From NCBI GenBank assembly GCA_036362985.1, contig JAYGXS010000002.1, positions 11,876,717 to 11,940,716 on the forward strand: 64,000 nucleotides of DNA. Direction: 5' to 3'. Position 1 is the stretch's first letter; the number at the start of each line of letters is the position of its first letter. The position numbers and the translations under genes are program-made. Source of the DNA: Ligula intestinalis (lineage: Eukaryota; Platyhelminthes; Cestoda; Diphyllobothriidea; Diphyllobothriidae). This document shows, one piece after another, positions 1-11,900 of the stretch. A model generated the notes under the pieces. The model was not told the DNA's origin. It searched no databases and worked only from the letters and a program-made list of their open reading frames with translations.

Positions 1-1343
1 CGGCATATCTAGTTAATATAAATTCGATTAGGAGCCGAAATTGAGCAAAAAATGGGCACAAGGGGTGCTCCAGTTGATACGTTTGCGCGAAGCTAGGGAA
101 ACCTCTAAATTTTGGAAATTCCAACCTAGACTCTTGGTAGTAAATCAGGTTGACGAATTCAGCAGTCTAGTCGAAGCAGGTTATTTGAGATATTTTTTTA
201 GTGGGGATGTGCAAATGGTATGTGCCGGTCTGTTCTGGTTGCAAGGTAAATTATTGGCGTTCTGTTCTGCCTTAGTGCCCCGCCCCCACTCGGTAGACGG
301 TTGCATACCGATCTCATGAACTGTCAGCCTAGTAATCGGAAGACATTTCATTCTTGTCAGGATGTCGATTTTCGGCCACCTGTAAGAACATACTGAGGAA
401 AAATGACTACTAAGTAATTTAAATTTTCGCCATTTTTATGACCATATAAATTCAAACGTATTCCATTAAAAAAGATCACCGAAAATATGCTGTTCGTACT
501 CATTTAATTGCAGACTGCTTCTTAAATTTTTGAATTCGGAAAAATTAGTATTCCGATTTTCAAAAAAAGTCAATGCTTGAATCTTTTGGAGGTCGCGTCG
601 ACGTTTCATTTGCTTTTAGGATTTAGTCTACAGGCTGTATACTTTACATTGAAAGGAAAAAATGCATTACTCTATGCCATTACGAAGATATTTTATAGGG
701 CTTATTAAATTGTGCCCTATATTTGACTTAAACTGCAAATAATTTAAGGAGCATTAATAAACGAGCATATACACTGTGGTTTGAATGGACTTCTCACGAT
801 TTTAAACAAATATTTTGGTTAGACAATTTGAAGACGATGCAATTTGCTACCAAATGCGCGCGAGAAAGGATATTTTTTGTGCGTTATCTATTAAATATGC
901 CTAAAGCTTTAAGTGCATCGAAAGTCAGCAGGGGTAAATGCACTCTACTTAAGTTGTCACCTTTTGCCGAATGCGGCTTCTGCGGGCGACCGAAAATAAA
1001 CGGCATTCAAAAGCCCCCGTCATGGCCTGTCTGAAATATCTTGAGGTAATGCTGCGTGATAATCCGTGCTAAAACCCCCAATTAAGTAATCCTTCCTACT
1101 TGAGAAAGCATAAGAGCGATCCGGTTAACTTTTCGTGAAACCGGCCACTGACTGTGACGAAAACTAATAAGTACTTAGGCAATTTTTTGTAGTAACCGTA
1201 GTAACCTCCGACCAAAGCGGTGTCGCTGCAAGCGATCGCAGACAAGGAGAACAGAAGCCTGTGAATACCCCTAAGACCGCATTCAAACATCGGCAACCCA
1301 ATTCTGGGAACTTGAAAAAAGGCGTATTGAGAAAAAGACAAGC
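1..1343. other. No gene recognised; possible repeat remnant at the left edge
   Basis: There is an open frame of 92 codons at 41-319 (+) that starts with TTG, but I see no conserved domain in it. The rest is AT-rich and full of stops in all frames. I regard the stretch as intergenic or degenerate repeat. Confidence 0.4.
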
Positions 1344-1361
1344 CGATCGCTGGGGCAATAC

Positions 1362-1423
1362 TTTTATTCGCCTGACGTTTCGACATCCATCGCGGATTCA
1401 TCACCAGAGATATTCGCATAAAA
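1362..1423 (-). ncRNA. Hammerhead-ribozyme-like motif, damaged core (copy b)
   Basis: On the minus strand the order is UUUUAU, about 10 nt, CUGGUGA, a stem II region ending in GUC, GAAA, 11 nt, then AUAAAA. UUUUAU and AUAAAA can pair as an outer stem I. The first catalytic box reads CUGGUGA rather than CUGAUGA, so this copy has an A-to-G change at a core base and is probably inactive. It lies in the left arm of the inverted pair. Confidence 0.4.
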
Positions 1424-1863
1424 CGGTAGCAGAAACTGGTAATACATGCACAGGAGTTTGCAGTATTTATAGGATGCATACGGCGACAATTAACGTTATT
1501 TGCCTTCTTGCGCGTGGATAGTTTGCTGGACGGCATTCGGGCTCTAACCTGTTGAACTTTCATCACGCGCGGCGGCCTCGGGCGTGTTGATTGCTCGGCC
1601 GTCTGGCCCTCCGGTGTTGGCGTAGGCTGACGCGGTGGCCGGTCCGTTCCCCAAGTGGCGACTTGCTTTGGCCAAATTGGGTCTCAGCACCAAATATGGA
1701 TTGGGCAAATCGTTGCACTTGTTTATGGATTGGGGACCGTCAACCATGACTCAAGTAATTCTCTGCTCACCCGATTGTCACCTCTTGTGAGTTGTCTTGT
1801 CAATTACTTCCTGGGACTCGTATGTTCGCCTGTATTGGCAAAGGCGTTACTGCTACTGCTTCC

Positions 1864-1919
1864 TATTCATTTCTCTGATGATGAATCCGCAACGGATGTC
1901 GAAACGTCAGGCGAATAAA
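1864..1919 (+). ncRNA. Hammerhead-ribozyme-like motif, intact boxes (copy a)
   Basis: The plus strand reads UAUUC, 6 nt, CUGAUGA (1,875-1,881), a stem II candidate AUCCG-CAA-CGGAU, GAAA (1,901-1,904), 11 nt, then GAAUAAA. UAUUC pairs with GAAUA (1,913-1,917), giving a stem I. Both conserved boxes of the hammerhead fold (CUGAUGA and GAAA) are present in the right order. Stem III would be very short, as is known for hammerheads in Penelope-like elements. Activity is not shown by sequence alone. Confidence 0.5.
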
Positions 1920-1940
1920 CATATCGTCCCAGCGATAGAG

Positions 1941-4900
1941 TCTTCTTCTCAACGGCGTAACTGCCCGGATAGCCACCGCAGTAACCAGGGCGCAGTTGTA
2001 AGGGTGGGAGTGCGCCAATAAGATGTATAGTCTGCACAGAAACTCGTTGATGTTCTGCGTCCTCGACGCACGGCTGGCCCTGTGTCTACACATGCTTTCT
2101 CCTTTCCTTGCATGTGAAAGAAAATTACCACTGCCACGGGAGAGTCGCTCCGTGTCGGCCGGTGAGTTAACTGCGTGATTGGGGAGTTTATGGGCACCTT
2201 AGGTTGGTTGTCCTCAAAACAGAATGGGCGCACGTGTCATCCGCTCAGAAGCCCTGGTCGCGATTCCTAGCGCGCCAGCACATGTGCCAGGGGCTAAAGA
2301 GGATATGCTGCTTAAGGTGCTACAGAGCATCACGTCGAACCGGCAGGTTTGGCGCATTGCCGTAAGAACTTGAGCCGATCGAAGAACGGCGACCAAAGCG
2401 AAAGTGTCAAGCGTCACCACCCGTGCCACTATGTCCGTGTCCTCAACGGACGTTCAGTTTACGAATCATTCTCGTCTCCAGATGAAGTGTGATGTCATCA
2501 CGATTAATCTGCCTCCGACCTCACAAAAATATCAGCATTAACATTTAGGGCATCCTTTCACTCCTACTCACAATCACCATCATTGCTCTTCCCACCAGAA
2601 ATGTAAAATCAGTTCTAATTTTTCTTCATCACTACCGCCGCACCTTCAAACCACGCATCGGCGTGGTCGGTCGCTTCCGAATTCACAGCGTCGAGAACGT
2701 CAATTCAGTGCCCCACCAGTCCAAACTGTCCCAGCACGTTCGGACATGTGTCCATCCGATGAGGCAACATGATCCAGGCCCAACCACAACACCTCGCTCT
2801 ACTTGCATATACTGATAGTGAGACTGTGCACACCTCACTTCGGTGAGGAGCGTGTCATGTTCTCCAGTCCGTAGGAGCCAGGTTGAGTGTGGCGTGTGTA
2901 GGCAGATCGATCGCTTTTTTAACCACTGAGCGCCAGCTCACAACCAATTGCTTGAAGGTGTCAGACAGACGACTAGTTCATTGGAGGGAAACAGCGTGAG
3001 GTCGGTTTTGGATAATCATTTCTCATGGCGAATCGACACTTCTCGAAATTTATCGTTCGGCACCATTAACCAAGGCTTGAAATGATGCTAGCTGGGATGG
3101 TAGCTGGATCGCACCCAAGACTGGCAGTCAGGCTGCAATTTCTCCCGCGCAATGCGGCCATTGTGCCTCTAAATATCTGGACTGCCTTTGTTGTCAATCC
3201 GTAAATACGAGGCGGTAGCCAGGCCGTGTATGTGGAACGCTTAGACGCGCTGTTTAGCTTTGTAATTTGCTGCGCCTGTGTCCATCTTCGGCTGTCCGAA
3301 CTTTGTCTTGTCATGGGATAGGAGTGAAATGGCTGCGGCGCTGGTCTGTCTCGGTATATGAAAAAGTTCAATCATATGTCACCATTGCGTCCACCTCGCA
3401 GAACGTAGGTGTACGTCGTCCTTGACGGTCAAGCTGTCTGCTTATCTTTTAGTTCCAAATTTCCAGCTAGTGCTATTTCTAGAGAGAAGGTATTCAGTTT
3501 TGCCAGTGATACAATCCTCCACTGAAAGTCCCGCCCATGGACGTCAACCGGCGATGGAACGTGGGTAGTGCCTCTCAGTCGATGACTGAATGGTTACCGC
3601 CTATCAGAAGGGTGTTGGCCCAGGCTTCATGCAGGGCTGCTCTCACCCTTCTGAGATCCAATGGTCTGCATGCACATGCAATGCCAGTCTTCAGCCAACC
3701 ACGGTCCCTGCGGCCTGGAAGGCGCTTGCACTTTCTCTCACTTCTGATTTCCTGTTGGTGACTGCGTTCGCGCTCCCACTGGGTTTCAGGCCCGACTTCA
3801 AGTGTCCGAGCAGCTAGACGGTGGGGGAGAGAGTGAGCGACCCTCAGCGCGCTTCCTCACTATAATCAATCAGATGCGCTTGAATCTATCACGGTGCGCT
3901 AAAAGCCGTGGCTTGGAGGGTTTCCCAACTGACGGGCAAACTCGGGTCACCTAAGTTATTGCTCTTCTAGTACGCGTGTTTGTGTGTGCGTATGTGAGAA
4001 TGTAGATGACTGAGATTCAGGCTGAAATGGCTCCTTAATGTGGAGCCTACCTAGCGAGATGGCTGTGTCAAGTGTGCGCGTGTTGAGTGATTACCGCGCC
4101 AGCCATCTACACCTTCCCTCATCCCCGGTCTTATTGACTTTGTCTTTACACCGGAAACGGAGATGGGAGTGGCGAGCGAGTGGGCAGGTTCTCCGCGAGT
4201 CTGCTTTAAATCTTGTTTCATCGCGGTAGTTAGCTGCGTTTCTTTTAGCTTGCTGTAACCTTCGTGCAGCTTGACTCGGCTTGCTTCAGTGTTTGCTGTG
4301 GCTTGTTTGAGCTCGCGGTGCCCATCGTCGAAATCGACGGGGGAACTGTCGATACAGAAAGAGTATTTTCCCCCTAATGTCTCACGCCTCTTGTTTTTCT
4401 ACATCCAGCTTCTGCATTTTGCCGACAAAATCAGGCAGAAGATCGCGTTTAAATCAGGGATGAGCCTGAACAGGTCTTAGCTAAAGGAGTAAAGAGTCTC
4501 CATTTACTTTTTGTGCAGGGGTCTAATTAGTAGCGCAACTTGTTTACACTTAGCACCAGGCTTGTGTCTCACGGTTGGTATTGGTCTACGTTAATTTATG
4601 ACGAAATAAATAGGAAGTTATGCATAGCAAACTACATAATCGCGATCACGTTTTTCTTGTCGTCCCAACGAAAAGATTTCTTTTATAGTAGCCGCATAGG
4701 CTTTAATTGTACGCGAGTCCATCTTAGCTGCCATTCGTTACTTTTCCGTAATTACGATTAGCCTTTTATCTATATTCCCACCCCGTCCCGTAAGACAAAA
4801 CTGAGGCTAAGCGTTTATAATGTGTATTGTCAATGGTATCTCTGCCCTTTTGTGACCTCCGGGTTGCCTACATTTATTCATGTCTGCATCAAAAATCACC

Positions 4901-5905
4901 CATGTTTCACCGTCGCGACGGCCAGACAGATCCCTAAACATTTTAAAACTAAGCTAGTTTCATTTTGATTGAATGCGACTCCACTGATTCTCCAGATGGC
5001 GTTTTTGTTGCTTTTTAGTTTGGCATTAACTTAGCCTAACGGACATAATGGAACGGCTGATGAGTAAATCGTTTAATTAGGCACCCATAAAAGGTGTTAT
5101 AATTATTTGAATCAAAGCGGCCTTTGCCAATTCTTGGGGTTAATGTTCCGATACATGGCTGCTCTCTATAGAGTCAAGCGGGGCGTCACGGGTAGAAATC
5201 TGAGCCTTGCGCGCTTACCGCGTTTGCTATTAGCGAAGAGAAGGATACTGGCAAGGCCTTGCCGAATTCTGTGTGTGCTCGTGACACATCACCAGCGGAT
5301 TGGCTCGCATCAGATGCAGAACTACACACTTCGCGCACAATTGAAACAATTTTCTGTCTGACCTTGGGTCTGCGTTGCGCCTTCAGGTTTGCTGGCACGC
5401 GCCTCCCCTGCGGAAGCTGGTTTTCTGACTGACTAGCTATGGAGAGGATAACTTTTGCATCTCGGGTTTGGATGGAACTTCTTTAGGCACCAGCTTTCTT
5501 CTTTGTTTAATTTAAGGAGAAACTCGGGGTAGAAAACCAACTTTCTATGGGGCCAGCATTGCAATCGCTTCGAGCCTGATACCGATTAGTCGTGCAAAGT
5601 CAGGCAAATAAACCAGCCCTCCATTTGCCGTAACAATTTTTGAGTAGTTCCATTGTGTCTGTTAATTATTCGGGACCCCGCCTTTTTAACGTCCCTTTTC
5701 AGTTCATCGGTGTCATTTTGGCCTGCTGCTACTGGAAGGCCCCCAAGTACGCCTACGAGTGATGCGACGTCCCCAAAGGAAATGAGAAGATGTCAACTCT
5801 GTTGATTTTTTTTAGAATTTTTTGAGCACAATAAAATGTTTCATACACAAAGAATATTTTTTAACTGTCCGGTCAATGTACATAGGAACGGGTATTCGCT
5901 GAAAA
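1941..5905. other. Intergenic stretch, nothing identified
   Basis: All open frames are shorter than about 105 codons, show no conserved motif and overlap on both strands, as expected by chance. No simple repeat or clear mobile element is visible. The right end lies downstream of SNRNP70 and should contain its 3' UTR and cleavage site. I did not find a convincing AATAAA on the minus strand just after the stop. Confidence 0.4.
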
Positions 5906-8900
5906 TCAATAGTCACCATTGTATTCCGCTCTAATTTCGGCGCCATACTCACCATATTGGGACATATCATCACCTCTGTACCGATCACGACTACGACGGC
6001 GACGCGGTTCTCTCGAGCGGTCTGGGCTTCTTCTTCGGTACTCGCGGCTACCTACGTAGAGAGACGGAATAAAAAATGAATGAACTGGCACAACCTGGTT
6101 GTTACTTTTCTGGAATCAATCTACGCAAACTAATGCATTCCTAGTGGGCGGTTGTGGTTCTCAGTTACCGGAAACCTTAACTATGCGCTATGACTGTTAA
6201 TATTTGTTAAAAAGGGTAGAGTTAATTTTGAAAGTGGCACGAGGGTCCTCCTAATGCTGAGTAAATAAATCTAAGGTATGAGAGCAGTTGCTGATGAACT
6301 ATCGCCTAGTATGCTAGTAGGTTCGTTTGGAAATAAGAAAAAATATCACTCACGGCTTCGCTTGCGTTTGTCTCGGTATTCGCGGGATCGACTTCTCCGA
6401 TGCCGGTCTCTGTCACGGTCTCTTCCCATTGATTCTCTGCCTGATCCACGACTGCTGATTCCATCGCGATCATCTCTGACAGATCGGGAAGAATCGCTGG
6501 GACCACTACGGGACTTACCAAGACCCTTGCCTATATTGAGGGAGACGGTATATAAATGGCAAAGTTAAGCAATAGCCTCGGCCTGGGCGTGCGACTCGAG
6601 TACCTCCAAGACAGCAAGACGCTATGAAGAATGATCGCCTGAGCCGCTAGAACTCTGCAGTAAACAAATCTGCAAAGGTACCGAGCCCAACACCTGCATA
6701 AAGCAATTAATAGTCAAATATGGGCATTTGAAACTGAGAAAGGTCGGGTTAACTGTCAAGATGTTTGGTTGGCCAGCTGATTAGGTGTTCGCTTCCTGAA
6801 AATATGTATATATTCCTCCGATGGGTAACGGGCGGTGTAATCCTTCCGCAGATCAATGCGAACAAGGCCGTGGTCGTGGGAGAGTAGTAAGAAGCATTCA
6901 TATACTATTTGGCAGATCCGCAAAGCATATTAAGTACCTGTAGAGCTGATACTCGCCTACCTGTCGCAGCGCTTGATCCGATGTTTTAAAGTGAGCTTTA
7001 CTCTTCTGAAGTAAATGGCTGCGGGTAATAACTTACGGAACGTGGAAAAAACAGAATGGTGGGTGCACATTGAAGCTAAGTGAATGTAGACTGAATACTT
7101 GGGGCACGACTTAAGTGTAATAGCTTAAGGTGCACCAAGGTCGGTCGGCTGTTGATTGAAGATACAATTTGAAATGTTCAGAAAAAAATTGCGTAAGGTC
7201 GGTGTCCACTCCCCAGGCGACAAAAATACAAACTTACCGAGTCTTCGTGGTCGCCAGTCGGGACGAGTTCGGCCGCGTTCGATATCAGTGAGGATCCGGT
7301 GACCATCGATCTTACGATTGTTTGCGTCTTTATTAGCAGCTTTTTCGGGAACGGCGGCAGACGAATATGCGAAATAAGGACAAAAACGCCACAAATCAAA
7401 AAGAGCAAATAAACTCACTGTTGGTAATGCTTACCCAGAGTTTATGTTAAGAAAAACTGACCAACGGGTCGTTATGGGCTCCCCTTAACGGAAGACGACT
7501 GCTTTTTTGTATTTGATAGATGTATTCGCTAACCAGTTTACTGCAAACCAGTGCCGCCTAATCCTTAGGATGGGGCTTACCGAGCTTACCATTAGTCAAG
7601 TCTACTGAGCAGAAAGTGCCTAATGATTTTCTGAAATGCGGCTGGAGACCAAGCCGGCGAACTTTTGCCCTGAACAAAAAAAGAAGAAATTATACGTCAG
7701 GAGGCAACCCTTTGTTCTTACATGCTTTTCAATTAAAGAAGTCCACTTTCGACTACTTGACAGCTATAAAACTCAACTTACCCAGTTTGGACCAGTTATC
7801 TTGACAGGGGTTGAACTCGTGGCAAAACCATATTAGACACTAGGTTCGCGAAAGGTGAACACCGACTACCTGCATAGCTGGTAAAACTTCAGGAATCGAA
7901 GTCCAAAAATTACTAAGCGTTCGCGGCATTCTACATGGTTGCATTGAAATATTGGTGACTGTGCGATGGGTAGTGGCAGTAGCAATAGCAAGTAAAGCAA
8001 CCTTCAATTGTCTAGCACTAGTCCATCAGCGGAAAACTTCCCCATCTTCTGATTTAAGTCACGGCACTGTATATTTAATATTGATATTAAATCCCAAATT
8101 CTTCTAAGCCTTAAGTATGCTCACAACACAACAATACGGAGACGATTTATTAATTTTGAACCGAAGGAACGTCACGTACCATGCATATCCCGCTCATGTT
8201 CGAACTCGATGAAGGCGTAACCTCGGGGTTTTCCGGTAGATACATCTTTAATCATAGATATCTAACGAGACCGTCAGAACAGCATTCAAGTACCTTTTTT
8301 ATTGGACCGTAAACGTCAAATTCACGACGAAGTTTGTGTTCCGAAGTGTCATAGTTCTGAAGATTATAAGTGTTAACAAAATCTATAACTTACCAAACGC
8401 GCCACAAAAAGAGTGTTGTAAGGATTACCGGTGGCGTTAGGATTCTTTTTCGGATTCCCTGAACAAACGCAAGTAAGTAAGCTAGCAGGCACGTACACAA
8501 AGCTAAATCTTGCTCGAGTTTGTAGTTGGCCTGTTCCTGTTTTTCTCGACGCTTTCTTTCTTTCCTTTCTTCTCTAGTTTCGATTCTTGCCGGTGCAGGA
8601 GTTTCCGCGGGATCCTGAAAGTACGAAGGTTTAAGATTTCGTTAGAAATCACGAAGGTGAAGCACGTTGGCCCAAGTCTTAAAAACTAAAAAGACTATGG
8701 TAACGTAACCAAAATCGTACACTGAACAGCAAGGAAACGTAACCTATTTCACCTTCGGAATGCGAAGTACTTTGGTATGCAGAAGACAAATACAATGCCC
8801 GTTTGGAACGTTAAACAGATCAAACGTAATTCCGTCCAGGTGCCTAGCTAACTACATATATAGGAAAATGATGCAGGACAAATGCAACGCTGTCCAAACA

Positions 8901-11900
8901 TAAGGCACGCGCTTTGCCTAACTTCAGTTCAGACAGACAGTGAAAGCGGACCAAACAAGACCTGTCCGAGCATTTCACATGGTTACGTGGGGGAAACGCA
9001 ATTTCGCTATCTTTAACGATGTGCTTTAGAGGCTTTCACAGCCTGCGGTGGTACATGTTTAAAAAACAGCGCCTGCGTAGTTTCTGTTGCCATATAAATG
9101 GGAATACTATCCTTAACCTGCCTACCTCGGCGTAGGTACAACTGAGGTAAAAACCGGCTAGCTTTCCTTCTAGATCATCTCGAAGGGTACGTACGCAGGC
9201 TAGAGCGACAAGTGTGCAACTATTGAGGCAATACTGGTTACATCGACGTCCACGTAGCTTTAATTTGTCCACCTAGGGCGAATGAAACGGTCCTCTAACC
9301 ATACGGTAAACATTCGGTATGCTTAATTCAGTGCAGAATTGATTCAAGCCTAGTGCATATCTTAAAACCTTAGAAATTACAGCATATAATTATTCCTTAG
9401 AAATGGATTCGTTTTGGAGGTATGGATTCTTGGTCTAACTTAGGTGGAAAGTTGCGTTTTTAGGTATACATGGGATTCATTCAAATTGCGACAATAGGTT
9501 TGTTAAGATATCAAGAAAAGTTAACAGATCGAACGCTAATAGGCCGCATATAGTCCAGAGCAGCCCTGTGTAGGTAATGATTTCTGCCAGCTTGCACGTT
9601 AGCTGAGCTTCCTGGCCCTCAGCGCGTTCCGTCTCATTCTTAGGTTGAATGGTCTTCTCCGACATCAAGTCCGTAGATCTGTTTTTCTAGTGATACCAAT
9701 AAATAATATCGTACGTGCCCTTTATTGTGCCACGAACTGTATCTACTTATGACATGTGACCTTCGGCAACGCATCTAGAGATCTCGATGCTTTTTTATCC
9801 TCCAACAACACCGAATTTCAGATATGCAAATACTACTCTCATTTCTTGACGAATGATGCCGAACCTGATTTCGAGGTGACCTCTCTAACGCCTCCTGGTG
9901 AACACAGTGTCGGATCGAAGACAGTAGCACCAATCTCATGAAGCGATGAAAAAATCTCCAAATTTGCATCGGCCTTCCTCGATGGCCTATGACATTCTCA
10001 AGATGTCGCAGTGAGGGCGGACTACCTCCTCTGGGCGAAGTCGGTGTTTCACTTGAAGGGTGATAGTTAGACCCCTCCAGGTGGCTTGCAGCCCCTGTCT
10101 TTATATGGTCATTTGAGCATCTGCGTCAATAGTGATCTATTGATCCGAGCAGTGTGCGACAAATATAAATCCCTAAAACGCAAGCTGATTACCACTATAA
10201 TCGGATTAGCCTCTGCGTCCACTCTTCTGCTGGGTATAAGGTAGACACTGTAAGAGGGAACGGTCAAACTGTCCTCTTTATCTAATTTTACGGCTTCGGA
10301 AACAGAATGCTTGCCCTTTGTTAAGTAATTACCATACATCTTACAGATAGCAGACTTAGATGGTGTAGACCACGAGAACGACAAAGCCCTAAAGCAAGAG
10401 ATAACGCACATTTCTGCCGAACATTCCTTAATTTTGGAAACCGTGAAGTAGTAAAGGTAAGTTCATAGTACTTTTAGACTTCAAGCAAATTTACTGCTGG
10501 GTCATGTTGATTGTCAAATCGGAGCCAGTAGTCGCGATAACCGTCAGCCTACGTGCTAACTACCCGATGCGTCCAAAGACGACCGACAGTGGAACGGCTT
10601 ATTGTGAAAGCTATCTGCGATATAAGCACTCTCAGGTCCGGTGAATAAACAGTCACGAACTTGCAGCAGCAGGCTATCAAGGGCCGATACCTGCAAAGCC
10701 GAAAGTCTGGCGAACCACAGCAGACGCGTCTACGAACCGAGTTCCCACCCACCCTCCCGGCGGCCAAGGTCTGCTACACCCATCTCCCTATGTTGGATCA
10801 ACTCTCCCCTCTGCCCAATCCGTGTTTTGATGACGGAACAGCCCCTCGTGGCCACGCTGCTCCGAATCCTCCTCCTCGCTGCCAGAATTGAGGCCAACCC
10901 TGGACCTCTCTGGTACTGCTTGTTCTGCCGAGTCCGCCTGGGCCGCCGCGACTGGTCTGTACGTTGCGGCTCCTACAATGGTTGGTGCCATCTCCACTGC
11001 AGTGGCCTCGCCACGGCTGCCGATTGGTCGCCCGCCTTCGCATGTCCCAGCTGTCCCGTGCCCCCACCGATCTTCATGCCTCCAGCCCGTCCGGTCCTGA
11101 ACCCAAATCCTCTGGTCTCCGACCTTGCCTCACCACCTGGTCTTAATATCTTACAATTCAACGCCAGCGGCCTCCTTGGGAAGCTTGACCAGCTCCTGGC
11201 CTTCATGCGCTCGCACAGCATAGCTGTGGCGGCTATCCAAGAGACAAAGTGGTCTAACTCCACTAAGGCCACTTCCTGTGCCGATTACACGATTGTCCGT
11301 CGCGACCGCGGCCGCAACAAAGACGGAGGTTTGGCCATCCTGGTGGACAAATCCATTGCCCATCACCAGCTACCCCTGCTTGTAGCCGATCCCACGGAAG
11401 TACTGGCGATTTCCCTTGACATTGGCCCGGCGCCGCTAACCGTCGTGAACGCGTGCATCCCTCCAACTTCCAGTTGTCCTCCCGGTTTCACCGCCTCTAT
11501 CACTCCCTACTTACCTTCTGGAGACCGTTTGGTGCTAGGGAACTTCAACGCCCACCATGACCTGTGGTGCTCTAACTTGGCAGCCGACTCCCGAGGAGAA
11601 GCTCTGGCTGATGAAATAGAACACGCCCCCTTTGCCGTTCTCAACGAGAACTGCCAAACGCGGCTCCCGACCTACGGCGCCTCCAGCTCGCCCGATGTTT
11701 CCCTAGCCAGTCTCAGTCTGGTAGCCTCCACCATGTGGAACACGGAAATCAGCCTGGGTAGCGACCACCTCCCCACTGTGCTCGAATCGGCCACCGCCGC
11801 CGAGCGTATCAAGGCCCCCAACCGGCACTTCATTAATTTCAAGAAAGCCAATTGGGCAGCGTTCACAACCGAATGCGAAGCCGAGATCGATGGCCTACCA

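Larger units (their letters stand above)
1344..1940. repeat. Inverted pair of about 67-bp segments, Penelope-type ends
   Basis: Positions 1,344-1,410 and the reverse complement of 1,872-1,940 match over about 67 bp at roughly 85 percent identity. Both contain the block TTATTCGCCTGACGTTTCG followed by a TCAYCAGAGA block. Each arm carries a hammerhead-like core (listed separately). The 460 bp between the arms contain no recognisable coding domain. An inverted pair of terminal segments fits the odd terminal repeats (pLTRs) of Penelope-like elements, or two solo ends in opposite orientation. The element assignment is inferred from the similar segments beside the PLE endonuclease ORFs at 39 and 47 kb. 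Confidence 0.55.

Noticed and set aside
41..319. 92-codon open frame at the left edge
   Set aside because: Starts with TTG, has no recognised domain and lies in degenerate repeat-like sequence.
6278..6568. Arg/Leu/Ser-rich open frame of 96 codons on the plus strand
   Set aside because: It is the reverse-strand reading of SNRNP70 exon 7 (RS domain).
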